Shown here: piece by piece, positions 24,430 through 33,399 of the stretch
Position numbering within the stretch: position 1 is the first letter of the stretch
How the letters are laid out: every line of letters begins with the position of its first letter
Source: JAZDOK01 sp043798715
Lineage (GTDB): Bacteria > Vulcanimicrobiota > JAZDOK01
Reading direction: 5' to 3'
Assembly (NCBI GenBank): GCA_043798715.1
Contig: JAZDOK010000053.1
Location: 1-57,381 of the forward strand
DNA: 57,381 nt
Program-made: the position numbers and the translations under genes
The notes under the pieces: generated by a model
Databases searched by the model: none
What the model was told of the DNA's origin: nothing
What the model saw: only the letters and a program-made list of their open reading frames with translations

Positions 24430-25371
24430 TTGTTAAAAAAGTTCTTACTGGCAGCCTTCCTCCTGATTTTGCTTTCCTCTGTTCTCGACGCAAAAGAGAC
24501 GGATGTCTATATTCGCAGCAAATATGTTTCTGAAAATCCGCTCGTCGTTGAAGGGAATTTTTGCCTGACCATAGATGCACTTATGAAACCTCTTCAGAAA
24601 GAAATGTCCGTCGATTCTGCCAGCGGCAATGTCGTGATAGATGGAAAAGTCACCGCCATCAGGCCTATTGAGAGAGAAAGTAAAGTTTACATTCCTCTTA
24701 AGCCGCTGGCTGAATACCTTGGAATGAAGTTGATGTACAAGGCGGAAACGGGCATCCTGGACCTCTACTATGAAAAACTGGCCTCAGAGGTCAGGGGCGC
24801 TGATCCCGACTCGCTTGCCGCCGGAGGTTACGCCGCCCTGGGGATTAAGGCGGAGGAAAAGGACAAGATTGTTCAGACATTGGAAAATTACTATGATTTA
24901 CAACAGGCGGCGTTAAAATTTTTGAAGATGCGTTTTGGAATAACAGTCGCGAGGCCGCCCAGACTTGAGAAATCAGAACGAAATGACTATCGCGCCTGGC
25001 CTCAAGCTGATAAAATCGATATGAAACTGCCCGGCGAGGGCCGCGACAACGCTCTCATGATCCTTATCCACGAACATACCCATATCTGGATGTATCAAAA
25101 TAGTAGTTGGGCCTATCGAACTTGTCGTGTCATGGAAGAGGCTCCCGCCATGTGGACGGCCATCAAATTTGCCCAGTTTGTTGGAAACAAGGGAATTGAG
25201 CCCAAGAGAAAAGATGCTTTTCGATATGATATCCCCGAAGTCGGGGATGCCATTGAATTAGCCCTGCAAATAGAAAACAAGTACGGGGAGAAGGGCGTAA
25301 TCGAATTCTTTAAGAACCCCAAAAAATACCCGGAAGGGAAAGGTTGGGTGCCGACCGGATACAACAATTAA
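24430..25371 (+). CDS. Secreted protein: copper-amine-oxidase N-like domain plus HExxH metalloprotease
   Basis: A 313-residue protein starting at TTG 24430 (ribosome site GGGGAAGGGGG); the longer open frame upstream is a different-frame overlap. After the signal peptide (LLILLSSVLDA), residues about 25-115 resemble the Cu-amine-oxidase N-terminal domain (VYIPLKPLAEYLGMKLMY), often a cell-wall or surface module. The rest has H214-E-H-T-H218 with downstream Glu at E236/E237 (VMEEAPAMW), fitting a gluzincin-type zinc peptidase. Located outside the inner membrane. Substrate unknown. The convergent hutU stop lies 34 bp away. Confidence 0.75.
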   Translation: MLKKFLLAAFLLILLSSVLDAKETDVYIRSKYVSENPLVVEGNFCLTIDALMKPLQKEMSVDSASGNVVIDGKVTAIRPIERESKVYIPLKPLAEYLGMKLMYKAETGILDLYYEKLASEVRGADPDSLAAGGYAALGIKAEEKDKIVQTLENYYDLQQAALKFLKMRFGITVARPPRLEKSERNDYRAWPQADKIDMKLPGEGRDNALMILIHEHTHIWMYQNSSWAYRTCRVMEEAPAMWTAIKFAQFVGNKGIEPKRKDAFRYDIPEVGDAIELALQIENKYGEKGVIEFFKNPKKYPEGKGWVPTGYNN

Positions 25372-25405
25372 TCTATCCGTTGACTTGCCTTCTTGAGAAA
25401 ACTCT

Positions 25406-27067
25406 TTACTCCTGCATTGGGATGCGAACTCCCCGGTTCTGCGCGGTGATAATGGCCGACTCATAGCCCGCGTCGGCGTGCCGGATGATCCCCATGCCGG
25501 GATCCGTCTTCAGAACCCGCTTAAGCCTCTCTTCAGCCTCATCCGACCCGTCGGCCACCACGACCATGCCGGCATGGAGGGAGTAGCCGATTCCCACGCC
25601 GCCGCCATGGTGCACCGAGACCCAGTGGGCCCCGGCCGCCGTGTTTAACAAAGCGTTTAAGATGGGCCAGTCGCCGATGGCGTCGCTCCCATCCTTCATG
25701 GCCTCCGTCTCCCGGTTGGGGGAGGCCACGGATCCGGAATCGAGATGATCCCTCCCGATGACGATGGGTCCCCTGAGTTTGCCTTCCCGCACCAGGCGAT
25801 TGAAGATAAGTCCGATACGGTCTCTTTCCCCGTAGCCCAGCCAGCAGATTCTGGAAGGCAGGCCCTGAAAAGTCACTTTCTCCCGGGCCAGGCGGATCCA
25901 GCGGGCCAGGGATTTTTTCTCCGGAAATTCACGAAGGATTACCTCGTCGGTGCGATAGATGTCCTCGGGATCGCCGGATAAGGCCACCCAGCGGAAAGGT
26001 CCCAGGCCCTCGCAGAAGAGGGGGCGGATGTAGGCCGGGACAAAGCCGGGGAAGTCGAAAGCGTCCTGAACGCCTGAATCGAAAGCCTGCTGGCGAATAT
26101 TGTTGCCGTAGTCAAAGACGACGGCGCCTTTTTTCTGGAAGGTCAGCATCGCCTGGACGTGCTCCGCGATTGAATTTAAGGCGCGCCGGATGTATTCCTC
26201 TGGTTTATCCCTGCGGAGGAGGAGGGCCTGTTCCAGGGTCAGTCCCGCGGGGATGTAACCGTTCAGAGCGTCGTGGGCCGAGGTCTGGTCGGTGACCACG
26301 TCGGGGACAAAGCCCTTGTGCAGGAATTCATGATGCGTCTCCGCCGCATTTCCAACCAGGGCAATCGAGAGGGCCGTGCCCTCTTTTTTTGCTTCAAGCG
26401 CCCAGGCCAGGGCCTCATCCAGGGAATAAGTCATGCGAGCCAGATAGCCGCTCTTTAAGCGCCGCTCAGCCCTTTCCGGATCGACTTCAACGGCCAGGCA
26501 GACGCCTTCGTTCATGGTGACGGCCAGCCCTTGGGCGCCCCCCATGCCCCCCAGCCCGGCGGTAAGAACGATGCGGCCCCTGAGGGAGCCTCCGAAGTGC
26601 TTTTCCCCGCAGGAGGCCAGCGTCTCAAAAGTTCCCTGAAGGATACCCTGCGTCCCGATATATATCCAGCTTCCGGCGGTCATCTGTCCGTACATGGTCA
26701 GACCCTGCCGCTCCAGGCGGCGGAAGGTCTCCCAGTTGGCCCAGGCCGGCACCAGGATGGAGTTGGCGATGAGTACCCGGGGGGCCATGCGGTTCGTCGT
26801 AAAGACCCCTACGGGTTTCCCGGACTGGATGAGCAGCGTCTCCTCGTCCCCCAGTCCACGGAGGCTCCGCACGATTGCGTCGAAGCACTCCCAGTTCCGG
26901 GCGGCCTTTCCGGTTCCGCCGTAGACTATGAGCTCCTCCGGTTTTTCCGCAACCTCGGGATCCAGGTTGTTCATCAGCATCCGCATGGCGGCCTCCTGGG
27001 GCCAACCCTTGCAGGAGAGCTCCCCGCCCCGCGGGGCACGGACTTCGCGCGCGATTCCTGAAGTCAT
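25406..27067 (-). CDS. hutU: Urocanate hydratase
   Basis: A 553-residue enzyme, typical length, converting urocanate to imidazolone-propionate in histidine degradation with bound NAD+. Conserved segments include YGGTGKAARNWECFDAIV, IQSGKPVGVF and GSDAIGDWPILNALLNTAAG. No hutH, hutI or hutG is nearby, so its partners are elsewhere. It starts 4 bases after the phosphohexomutase stop; the last codons of that gene (GGA GGA) serve as the ribosome site, so the two are cotranscribed. Confidence 0.95.
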   Translation of the reverse strand: MTSGIAREVRAPRGGELSCKGWPQEAAMRMLMNNLDPEVAEKPEELIVYGGTGKAARNWECFDAIVRSLRGLGDEETLLIQSGKPVGVFTTNRMAPRVLIANSILVPAWANWETFRRLERQGLTMYGQMTAGSWIYIGTQGILQGTFETLASCGEKHFGGSLRGRIVLTAGLGGMGGAQGLAVTMNEGVCLAVEVDPERAERRLKSGYLARMTYSLDEALAWALEAKKEGTALSIALVGNAAETHHEFLHKGFVPDVVTDQTSAHDALNGYIPAGLTLEQALLLRRDKPEEYIRRALNSIAEHVQAMLTFQKKGAVVFDYGNNIRQQAFDSGVQDAFDFPGFVPAYIRPLFCEGLGPFRWVALSGDPEDIYRTDEVILREFPEKKSLARWIRLAREKVTFQGLPSRICWLGYGERDRIGLIFNRLVREGKLRGPIVIGRDHLDSGSVASPNRETEAMKDGSDAIGDWPILNALLNTAAGAHWVSVHHGGGVGIGYSLHAGMVVVADGSDEAEERLKRVLKTDPGMGIIRHADAGYESAIITAQNRGVRIPMQE

Positions 27068-27071
27068 GAAA

Positions 27072-28541
27072 TCATCCTCCCAGAGCCAGTTTTTTTCCGG
27101 CCAAAATCAGTGCGTTTGCCTTTTCAGCGGAGGAGGCCTCCGCATAAATCCGAAGAAGCGGTTCCGTCCCCGAGAAACGGAAGAGGAGCCAACTGTCATC
27201 TTCCAGGACGTATTTGACCCCGTCGGAGGTCAAAACCTCCGCCACCGGGATCTCCCGGATAAATTCTGGCGCCTTTTCCGTAAGCCTGGCCAGGATGTCG
27301 CCTCCTGAGCGGGCGCCGGAAAGCGGCGCGTCCATCCTCTTGAAACTGAAGGTGCCGATTTCCTCCCTCAGGGAATCCAGGAGCTGGACCAGGTTTTTTT
27401 TCTCGCAGGCCATGGCCTCCAGAAGGAGGAGGGCCGAGAGGATCCCGTCTCTTTCGGGGATGTGATTTTTAAAGCCGATCCCGCCGCTCTCCTCCCCCCC
27501 GATGAGAACGTCCTCCGTCAGCATCAGAGAGCATATGTGTTTGAATCCGACCGGCGTCTCAAAGAGCGGAAGGCCGAAGCGCTTGGCCAGGATATCGAGC
27601 ATCCGGGTCGTGGAAATAGTCCTGGCCACCGCGCCGCTCCACTTCCTGTTCCGGATCAGATGGCAAAAAACAAGGGCAATAATCTGGTGAGGATTGACGA
27701 ACTCCCCGTTGGAATCTACGGCGCCGATTCGGTCTCCGTCTCCGTCGAAGGCCAGGCCGACGGCGGCTCCATCCGCCCGGACCGCCTCGATGAGGGCCTT
27801 TAAATTTTTTTCGATGGGCTCGGGATTTACGCCGCCGAAAGAGGGGTTGAGCTCTCCCCTTATTTCCAGGCAATTTCCACCGGCGGAGGACAAAAGGCTT
27901 TTCAGGTAGCCCCTGGAGGCGCCGTGCATCGGATCGGCGATGATTTTAAAACCGGCGGCGGCGATGCGTACAATATCAACCAGGTCTTCGAGGTGTTCCA
28001 GGTAGCCGGTTCGAGGAAGGAATTTCTGGATGGGAGCCAAAGTTTCCGAGGCGAGTGGAGAATGTTCCTCCCCGATCTTTCCGACTTCGGCGGCAATCGC
28101 CTCCATCATCTCGGGGAGGCCCGAGCCGGCGTATTCAGCCTTGTATTTCATCCCGTTGTAGCGGGGCGGGTTGTGGCTGGCGGTTATAACTATGGCGCCG
28201 CAGGCCTGTTTTTCCTTTACGGCAAAGGAGATGGCGGGCGTGGAATCGGCCTCCTGGGCCAGCCAGACGGGAATTCCTCTGGCCGCGAGCACCCGGGCCG
28301 TCTCTTCGGCGAAGAGATCGGAGAGAAAGCGGGTGTCGTACCCCACCAGTACCCCGGCCGAGGCCGGGCGGAAGGGAGAGGGCGGCGGGATGCCGGGTCT
28401 TCCGCGATAGACTTTAAGATTTTCGCGGGCGGGGGAAAGGAGAAACTCTGCGATCCCCCAGGCCGCCCGGCGCACGTTGGCGAAGGTGAAATCTTCGGCG
28501 ATGACGTCGCGCCATCCGTCTGTTCCGAAAACAATTGGCAT
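27072..28541 (-). CDS. Phosphoglucomutase/phosphomannomutase family enzyme
   Basis: A 489-residue alpha-D-phosphohexomutase. The catalytic serine loop is ITASHNPPRYNG (S122), the metal-binding loop DGDGDRIG (residues 266-270), the sugar-binding loop GGEESGGIGF, and the phosphate-binding motif RFSGTEPLLRIYAE. It interconverts the 1- and 6-phosphates of glucose or mannose for polysaccharide or LPS precursors. Which sugar cannot be told from sequence. Cotranscribed with hutU downstream, an unusual pairing. Confidence 0.92.
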   Translation of the reverse strand: MPIVFGTDGWRDVIAEDFTFANVRRAAWGIAEFLLSPARENLKVYRGRPGIPPPSPFRPASAGVLVGYDTRFLSDLFAEETARVLAARGIPVWLAQEADSTPAISFAVKEKQACGAIVITASHNPPRYNGMKYKAEYAGSGLPEMMEAIAAEVGKIGEEHSPLASETLAPIQKFLPRTGYLEHLEDLVDIVRIAAAGFKIIADPMHGASRGYLKSLLSSAGGNCLEIRGELNPSFGGVNPEPIEKNLKALIEAVRADGAAVGLAFDGDGDRIGAVDSNGEFVNPHQIIALVFCHLIRNRKWSGAVARTISTTRMLDILAKRFGLPLFETPVGFKHICSLMLTEDVLIGGEESGGIGFKNHIPERDGILSALLLLEAMACEKKNLVQLLDSLREEIGTFSFKRMDAPLSGARSGGDILARLTEKAPEFIREIPVAEVLTSDGVKYVLEDDSWLLFRFSGTEPLLRIYAEASSAEKANALILAGKKLALGG

Positions 28542-28589
28542 GATTTATCTATTTGTCTTTCAGAAAAATATTTCCTCTTTTTAAAAAAA

Positions 28590-28619
28590 GAAAGACCGGC
28601 GCAACAAGGCCGATCTTTC
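28590..28619 (-). terminator. Rho-independent terminator of the Cys-rich peptide gene
   Basis: On the minus strand, GAAAGATCGGC pairs with GCCGGTCTTTC (11-bp stem with one G-U, 8-base loop) and is followed by seven T. It lies about 27 bp beyond the 16-residue gene, giving that gene its own short transcript. Confidence 0.75.
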
Positions 28620-28645
28620 CCGAAAATCCGGCAAGAAAACCGAAA

Positions 28646-28696
28646 TTATTTCTTCTTGTCGTCCTTCTTGCCTCCGCATCCGCAGCCACCGCACAT
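28646..28696 (-). CDS. 16-residue Cys/Gly-rich peptide
   Basis: ATG at 28694-28696, TAA at 28646-28648, product MCGGCGCGGKKDDKKK. The start has AAAGGTGGTGAGT as ribosome site at proper spacing and the gene is followed by an intrinsic terminator, so it looks like a genuine independent transcription unit. Three cysteines in a CxxCxC arrangement with glycine, then a basic/acidic tail, suggest metal binding or a redox/chaperone peptide. No family is recognised and no maturation enzyme is adjacent. Similar tiny peptides are often missed by annotators. Confidence 0.55.
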   Translation of the reverse strand: MCGGCGCGGKKDDKKK

Positions 28697-28823
28697 AGTA
28701 CTCACCACCTTTCTTTACTCGAATGAAATTATACCACAGGTGTGTGAAAATCACAAAAGGAAAATCGGAAAAAACAATAGGCCATTCCCGCATAACAGTT
28801 CCCCTGCGCCCCGATCCGCTTTT

Positions 28824-29534
28824 CTATTTCACGATGATGGTGCAGGTGGCCAGAGGTGGCTCGTAGTCCTCGAAAGATATCGGGACCTGGTTCTCGATGA
28901 TTCCGGTCCCTACGTTCTGGCCCACCCGGGCGAGCTCGGGACAGCTACGCTCGAATCCTATGGTATGGACCACGTAGAGCTTCCAGCCGGGCTGGGCTTT
29001 CTCCAGCCAGTTGTTAAGATCAGTCTTGAACTCCGGAGCCTGAGAGTCATCCCAGCCCAGGTAAGATCCGTTCCAGCTATTTGCCTGTCCATAATTAAGA
29101 CGCATCCAGTTTGTTTCCTTCCAGCCAGGGAGTTCTCCGGGCTTGGATGGCCACTTGTCGGAGAGCTGGTTCCCGACAGAGTCGTGGGATGTCCAGGTGT
29201 ACCAGGCCAGATAGTCCCACTTGTGGTTTTTGAGGAGGGCGCTTTTTTTCTTCTTCAGAATCGCCATGTAGTCGGAGTAGACCTTTCCCTGCGGGAGGAT
29301 GGCTCTGAGGTCCAGCCGCGCACCGGGTCCGCCCTTAACGTAGAAGACCTTGCCGGTCTTGTCGTAGTCAAATTGGGACGCATCGAATTTATCTTTTTCC
29401 GGGACGCCGTTGACGGAGGCGCAGATGGATCCCCAGCCAAAGGCCTTAACGTAGCCGGGATCCAGGGTTTTCGCCAAGGCCGCCAGGGAGACGGCCAGAA
29501 CCAGGACGAATACCAGGGCCAGGATTTTCTTCAT
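28824..29534 (-). CDS. Secreted protein of unknown function
   Basis: A 236-residue protein with a clean signal peptide (MKKILALVFVLVLAVSLAALA, cut near residue 21). The mature part is rich in Trp and Tyr (WDYLAWYTWTSHDSVG, KETNWMRLNYGQANSWNGSY) and has two cysteines near the C-terminus plus one in the first part. The GGAGG ribosome site is 10 bases before ATG. It is probably periplasmic or extracellular. I recognise no family; the aromatic-rich stretch could bind carbohydrate, but this is a guess. Confidence 0.6.
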   Translation of the reverse strand: MKKILALVFVLVLAVSLAALAKTLDPGYVKAFGWGSICASVNGVPEKDKFDASQFDYDKTGKVFYVKGGPGARLDLRAILPQGKVYSDYMAILKKKKSALLKNHKWDYLAWYTWTSHDSVGNQLSDKWPSKPGELPGWKETNWMRLNYGQANSWNGSYLGWDDSQAPEFKTDLNNWLEKAQPGWKLYVVHTIGFERSCPELARVGQNVGTGIIENQVPISFEDYEPPLATCTIIVK

Positions 29535-29650
29535 AGTTTAACGACCTCCTCTGATGTAAGGATGGATCATATTTCTTCTTCGCGGGAAAAGTTCCCTGCC
29601 GGCCTGAGTAAGAATCAGGCTTAAAAAGCCGGATCATTGACATTTAACGA

Positions 29651-29692
29651 AAGGGCCTGCCTTCCATCTCGCGATGGTAAGAACAGGCCCTT
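29651..29692. terminator. Perfect 9-bp stem hairpin
   Basis: AAGGGCCTG (29651-29659) and CAGGCCCTT (29684-29692) are perfect complements; an inner CCAT/ATGG pairing closes the loop further. It lies downstream of the M15-like gene and upstream of the secreted protein gene, both on the minus strand. With only TTTCGTT following on that strand, it may be an intrinsic terminator of modest strength. Confidence 0.5.
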
Positions 29693-29766
29693 GCAATCAG
29701 ACAGAGAAAGACAATAAGACCTGAATTCAGGCCCGGCATGGCAGGCGGGAGTCCGGTTCTTTGTTT

Positions 29767-30351
29767 CTACTCCGCCAGGGAGACGTGCATGTGGTCGCCG
29801 GTTTTGTAGGGGCTGTCGTTGATATATTCGTTGTAGGCGGTAAAGCCGGCCCGGGCACTGAGATCCTCGACTATCTTCGATTCGTCTTTCGTCAGGCCGT
29901 CCACCACGAAGTCAACGGCCTTCCCGGCGGGATGATTGGGATCGGTATGCTGGCCTTCCGTGGTGCTGGTGACGGTGACTTGTCTTCCAGGGAAGGCCTG
30001 GCGGATCATATCCTCCAGCTTGAGGAAGCGGCTGGCCGTCTGGGCCTGCATGTTATAGCCCTGGTACTGAATGAGGCGCTGGGGATCCGACGTCGCCATG
30101 GAATTGATCCAGGAGGCGACCGGGGAATAGCCCCCCATGGGTGAGTTTAAAAGCGGAGGATAGCCTGCGCCCTGATAGCCCGACATGGGCGGGGCATTCT
30201 GGGCCGCAATGGCCTTCTGGAGCATTGAATCAAAAGAGGTCCCGGCCGGGGCCTGGGAAATATCTTTTATCGGCGCCTGCCCGACCTTGACTTGAATATC
30301 CTGGATCCGGTTCATCACCGACTGGATTCTGGAGAGAGCCTCAAACTGCAT
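29767..30351 (-). CDS. Peptidase M15-like (D-Ala carboxypeptidase fold) protein
   Basis: A 194-residue protein. The C-terminal half has the M15/hedgehog-type zinc pattern: TEGQHTDPNHPAGKAVDF (first His and Asp ligands) and GDHMHVSL (third His). These act on peptidoglycan stem peptides in characterised members. The N-terminal 55 residues (MQFEALSRIQSVMNRIQDIQ, then FDSMLQKAIAAQ) resemble the start of FlgJ/FliE-like flagellar basal-body proteins, so the protein may be a cell-wall hydrolase targeted to a rod or basal body. No signal peptide is seen. Ribosome site AGGAGG, 7 bases before ATG. Confidence 0.75.
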   Translation of the reverse strand: MQFEALSRIQSVMNRIQDIQVKVGQAPIKDISQAPAGTSFDSMLQKAIAAQNAPPMSGYQGAGYPPLLNSPMGGYSPVASWINSMATSDPQRLIQYQGYNMQAQTASRFLKLEDMIRQAFPGRQVTVTSTTEGQHTDPNHPAGKAVDFVVDGLTKDESKIVEDLSARAGFTAYNEYINDSPYKTGDHMHVSLAE

Positions 30352-30760
30352 GATAAATCCTCCTCTACCGGAGTTTCCGCCATCCCTATTATCTCACATA
30401 TCGGAGAAAGAATAAAGCCCGGAATGTTACGAAAATGTTAAATTTTTGTTAACAAAACGAAAAGAAGTTCACAATGACCTTGCCATGATTTCAATGATAA
30501 CCCGGTTTTATGAAAATGTCGCATATTAAGACGCGGCCCTTTCCCCTCTCGTCCCTTTAGACCATTCTCGTTACACAGTCGATAGTCGTCAGCGGAGACA
30601 AGAAGGAAGATCTTCAATTACACCGAATTGTTAAGCGTATGAGAATCGAGATTTAGCGAAAAGCAAGAGAGTTGGACAATTTTTTCTGAAAATCAGAAGA
30701 AGTTCGCCCATCTTTAGAAAGGGGCCCTAGAGATTGCCCATTCCTGGAGAGCTAAGAGCT
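30352..30760. other. AT-rich intergenic region at the left edge of the acquired island
   Basis: About 400 bp without a gene. It contains an interrupted palindrome TGTTAA-N7-TTAACA (30436-30454), which could be an operator for the M15-like gene leaving leftwards or the HD gene leaving rightwards. No clear sigma70 promoter was found. Base composition drops here from the GC-rich style of the left to the AT-rich style of the next two genes. Confidence 0.4.
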
Positions 30761-31717
30761 ATGGTACAAGCTGAATCCGTTTTGCTCCTTGATAGTAAAG
30801 GCAAAACTAGTAAGGGATTCAACAGCTTGTTTATCCGCTTGAATGAATTGAAGTATTATATCAATAAAACCCCATCTTCAAAAACAACATCCCCTCATTC
30901 TTGTGACAAAGCGTTCGAGCAGTTGTTGCAATATTTGCGACCAATAGAAAAACCAAGAGTATCAAAGAAATTCCTCCAATCTCTAGCAAAAGATATGAAG
31001 CACTGTTCTAACGAATGTTGCCAATTTGTAGATTATATGCTGGCGGAATGTTGTCGCAGTAGAGCCAGTCTTTCATTTCTTAGTGAATGCGACAAAAAAA
31101 TAACAGAAATATTTGGCACTTTAGGGAAAGATTGGGCAAGTTCTTTGTTTTATTATCAATTTGAGAAATACCCCCCCCTTGCAATTCATAGTATCCAACT
31201 CATTTTATTATTGACTAAGATTTTTGATCACATACCCAATGGAACCACTTTGTGGGGCGTACTTATGGCTAGTGCGCTTTGTCATGACATTGGCCTTCTT
31301 GAGATATTTCCCAACCTTTCTACTATTTCGGCTCCACGAAGATTTAATAGGCGTGAGAGGAGCCAACTTGTAAAACATATTAAAAATGACACCCTTAAAG
31401 TCTTAAATAAATACATAAGAACACCTGATTTGTTAGAACAAATGAAACGCGTGATCGGATCTCATCATGAGTCGTATACTTATCCACCTTCCTGCCCCTG
31501 TACTTATCCTGGGACGCTTTTTGGCAATAATATTCCTTTCGACTCGCGCCTTATCGCCTGTGCAGAGGTATATATTTCCTATCTTTACGATACTCCATGG
31601 CGTCGAGGAATTGCACCTAACAAGGTCGTGTCTAAAGCAAAAAAAATGCAAGGATCGAGGTTAGATCCCCTTATCCTTAAAATGCTCTTACGTTCGAAGT
31701 GGCAGTTAGCAATATGA
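30761..31717 (+). CDS. HD-domain protein, degenerate HD-GYP type
   Basis: A 318-residue protein; an in-frame TTG at 30734 is an alternative start. The last 190 residues carry an HD phosphohydrolase pattern: His in PPLAIHSIQLILLL, C-H175-D176-I-G, KHIKN, then SHHES and IPFDSRLIACAEVYISYLYD. This resembles HD-GYP cyclic-di-GMP phosphodiesterases, but the GYP triplet is replaced by a CPCTYPG region and the Lys after HDIG is missing. It may cleave another nucleotide or only bind one. The first 110 residues contain several Cys and are unrecognised. Stop and next start overlap (ATGA). AT-rich, unlike the flanking genome. Confidence 0.7.
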   Translation: MVQAESVLLLDSKGKTSKGFNSLFIRLNELKYYINKTPSSKTTSPHSCDKAFEQLLQYLRPIEKPRVSKKFLQSLAKDMKHCSNECCQFVDYMLAECCRSRASLSFLSECDKKITEIFGTLGKDWASSLFYYQFEKYPPLAIHSIQLILLLTKIFDHIPNGTTLWGVLMASALCHDIGLLEIFPNLSTISAPRRFNRRERSQLVKHIKNDTLKVLNKYIRTPDLLEQMKRVIGSHHESYTYPPSCPCTYPGTLFGNNIPFDSRLIACAEVYISYLYDTPWRRGIAPNKVVSKAKKMQGSRLDPLILKMLLRSKWQLAI

Positions 31718-33273
31718 TAAATTGGGAAGAAAAACTTCAACTTCACTCCGACATACAGGAATCGGCAATTAGATTTATTACAGGGGAATTAGGGAATAAT
31801 AATTTAGGAGACATCAATAGCCATTTGAAAGAATGTGCTATCTGCTCTGCTGCTGTTCTTTTGGTAGCAGAAAGATCTGACAAAGTTGTTAAAGCCTCTT
31901 TCAACAGTCTTAGTTTTTTTAAACCAAATTTTACTGCTTTGACTCCAGACGCTAATAGCGAAGAAATTCCCAACTTTGAAAAAATAAATTGGGATAATTG
32001 CATTGCTCGGGAATGGGCCGTTGGTTTCCCATTCCCTTCAGAGTTAAAGGCAAAAATATTAAAAAATCCTAACACTGATCCAGAAGAATATAACCACCCT
32101 TGTGCTTACGTGCAAAATTTCTTAAAAAACACAGAAATTAATCCAGACATAAACTCCTATATTGACCGGAAATACACAGATTGTGGTATTCCAATGCCCA
32201 ACGGCCCACGGGTTATAATTGAGTGTTTGGAAGAAACATATAAAAACATTGGATTTAACAAACGTATTCTTCTTCAGAAAGATGTAAATATTATTTGTAG
32301 AACTGAAGGCATTCAAGTTGTCGAACGAGAAGCTAGAGTGGGAAAATATGAACATCTTTCTTCGCTATATCTTCATGAAAGCAAGAACGCAAGAGCCATA
32401 ATATTTTTGAGGAAGTGGGCAAAAAGGCACCCCCTTTTAAAACTATATCTTCAACTATACGAATTAGGGCATTTATTCCTCCACTTGAACAAACAAAAAG
32501 CTCTTTATAAGCATTGTAGCACTATGTATAAATGGTGCTACAAACTGGAAATGCAAGCACATATTTTTGCGCTAATATGTCTTTTCCCGACATCAGTACT
32601 TTATGAAAAATTCAAACAAAGAGGCCTTCTTGATTACGAAGAATTATATAATTTGCTCATAGAACGATTATCACTTAGTCGAGAATATCTAGAACGCCAT
32701 CATCGCGGATTGATGGAAAACACTTATAACTATATTCGATTCAGACTTAGAATATTCTATGAATATTACACTAAACATCTAATGAAAGAGGAGTGGAATA
32801 AGTATAAAGTATTAACTTCTATAGGTACACTTTCCGAATCGAGTGTAACTGAACTTAAAGGATATATGCCTTCAACGGAAATACAGATAAAAGAAGGCAA
32901 TGGAAATATAACTGAGGATCTTTATGATGTTTGGATGAGAAACTGGAATAATCCTTGTGGATTATTGAAGGAAGATCTGACCATTTTTATGACTAATAAG
33001 TTATTTGCTGACAAAGTAGGGAAAGAACTGTGCGAAGTAGTTGGTTATAATCTCAAAAATCTTAACCTCATTCCTTCAGATGCAATTTCTAAAGTTGAAA
33101 ACTCGATTAAGATAGTTAAAGAGACTAAGAGAAGTGTTTACTACGAGACATATTACCTCCTTCCTGACGAAAGTGGACATCTTAAGTTGCGACCAGTTGG
33201 AATTAATGCTCGGCCCGTTTTTAAAGCAAATGGACAATTCTTTGCCTCGTATGCTACTGTTGACATTCGATGA
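31714..33273 (+). CDS. Zinc-finger / degenerate ImmA-IrrE / PAS-like protein
   Basis: A 519-residue protein. Residues 36-45 (SHLKECAICS) look like an anti-sigma-type zf-HC2 site. Residues about 180-350 follow the ImmA/IrrE layout, but the HExxH zinc motif reads Y249-E-L-G-H253, losing the first ligand. The downstream LEMQAHIFALICLFP matches the E-x-x-A-x-x-F-A-x-x-L-x-x-P helix of the family. The last 115 residues resemble a PAS domain (IFMTNKLFADKVGKELCEVV, then FKANGQFFASYATVDI). It thus looks like a sensor that has probably lost peptidase activity. The start codon overlaps the HD gene stop, so both are made together. Low GC suggests transfer. Confidence 0.65.
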   Translation: MINWEEKLQLHSDIQESAIRFITGELGNNNLGDINSHLKECAICSAAVLLVAERSDKVVKASFNSLSFFKPNFTALTPDANSEEIPNFEKINWDNCIAREWAVGFPFPSELKAKILKNPNTDPEEYNHPCAYVQNFLKNTEINPDINSYIDRKYTDCGIPMPNGPRVIIECLEETYKNIGFNKRILLQKDVNIICRTEGIQVVEREARVGKYEHLSSLYLHESKNARAIIFLRKWAKRHPLLKLYLQLYELGHLFLHLNKQKALYKHCSTMYKWCYKLEMQAHIFALICLFPTSVLYEKFKQRGLLDYEELYNLLIERLSLSREYLERHHRGLMENTYNYIRFRLRIFYEYYTKHLMKEEWNKYKVLTSIGTLSESSVTELKGYMPSTEIQIKEGNGNITEDLYDVWMRNWNNPCGLLKEDLTIFMTNKLFADKVGKELCEVVGYNLKNLNLIPSDAISKVENSIKIVKETKRSVYYETYYLLPDESGHLKLRPVGINARPVFKANGQFFASYATVDIR

Positions 33274-33317
33274 TTCAATTTAGTTTTATCTGCTTGATAT
33301 CACGGATGTGATTTTTA

Positions 33318-33390
33318 TTCCCCTCTGCGTCCTTCGCATCTTCTCGTTGAATCCTTCGTGCTTCTCTTCATTCTCTGCGCCTCTGCGGTG
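33318..33390. repeat. Degenerate CTCTGCG-type intergenic repeat
   Basis: Three imperfect units rich in CTCTGCG/CTTCGTG (CCCCTCTGCGTCCTTCGCAT, then CTTCGTGCTTCTCTTCATTC, then CTCTGCGCCTCTGCGGTGAA). The phrase is familiar from intergenic repeats in many unrelated bacterial genomes. It marks the right edge of the AT-rich module and lies just 3' of the PAP2 gene. Confidence 0.45.
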
Positions 33391-33399
33391 AAAAGATCT

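Noticed and set aside
28171..29624. Long plus-strand frame across the phosphohexomutase and secreted-protein genes
   Set aside because: It is antisense to two well-supported genes, runs through the terminator and the 16-residue gene, and lacks any recognisable domain.
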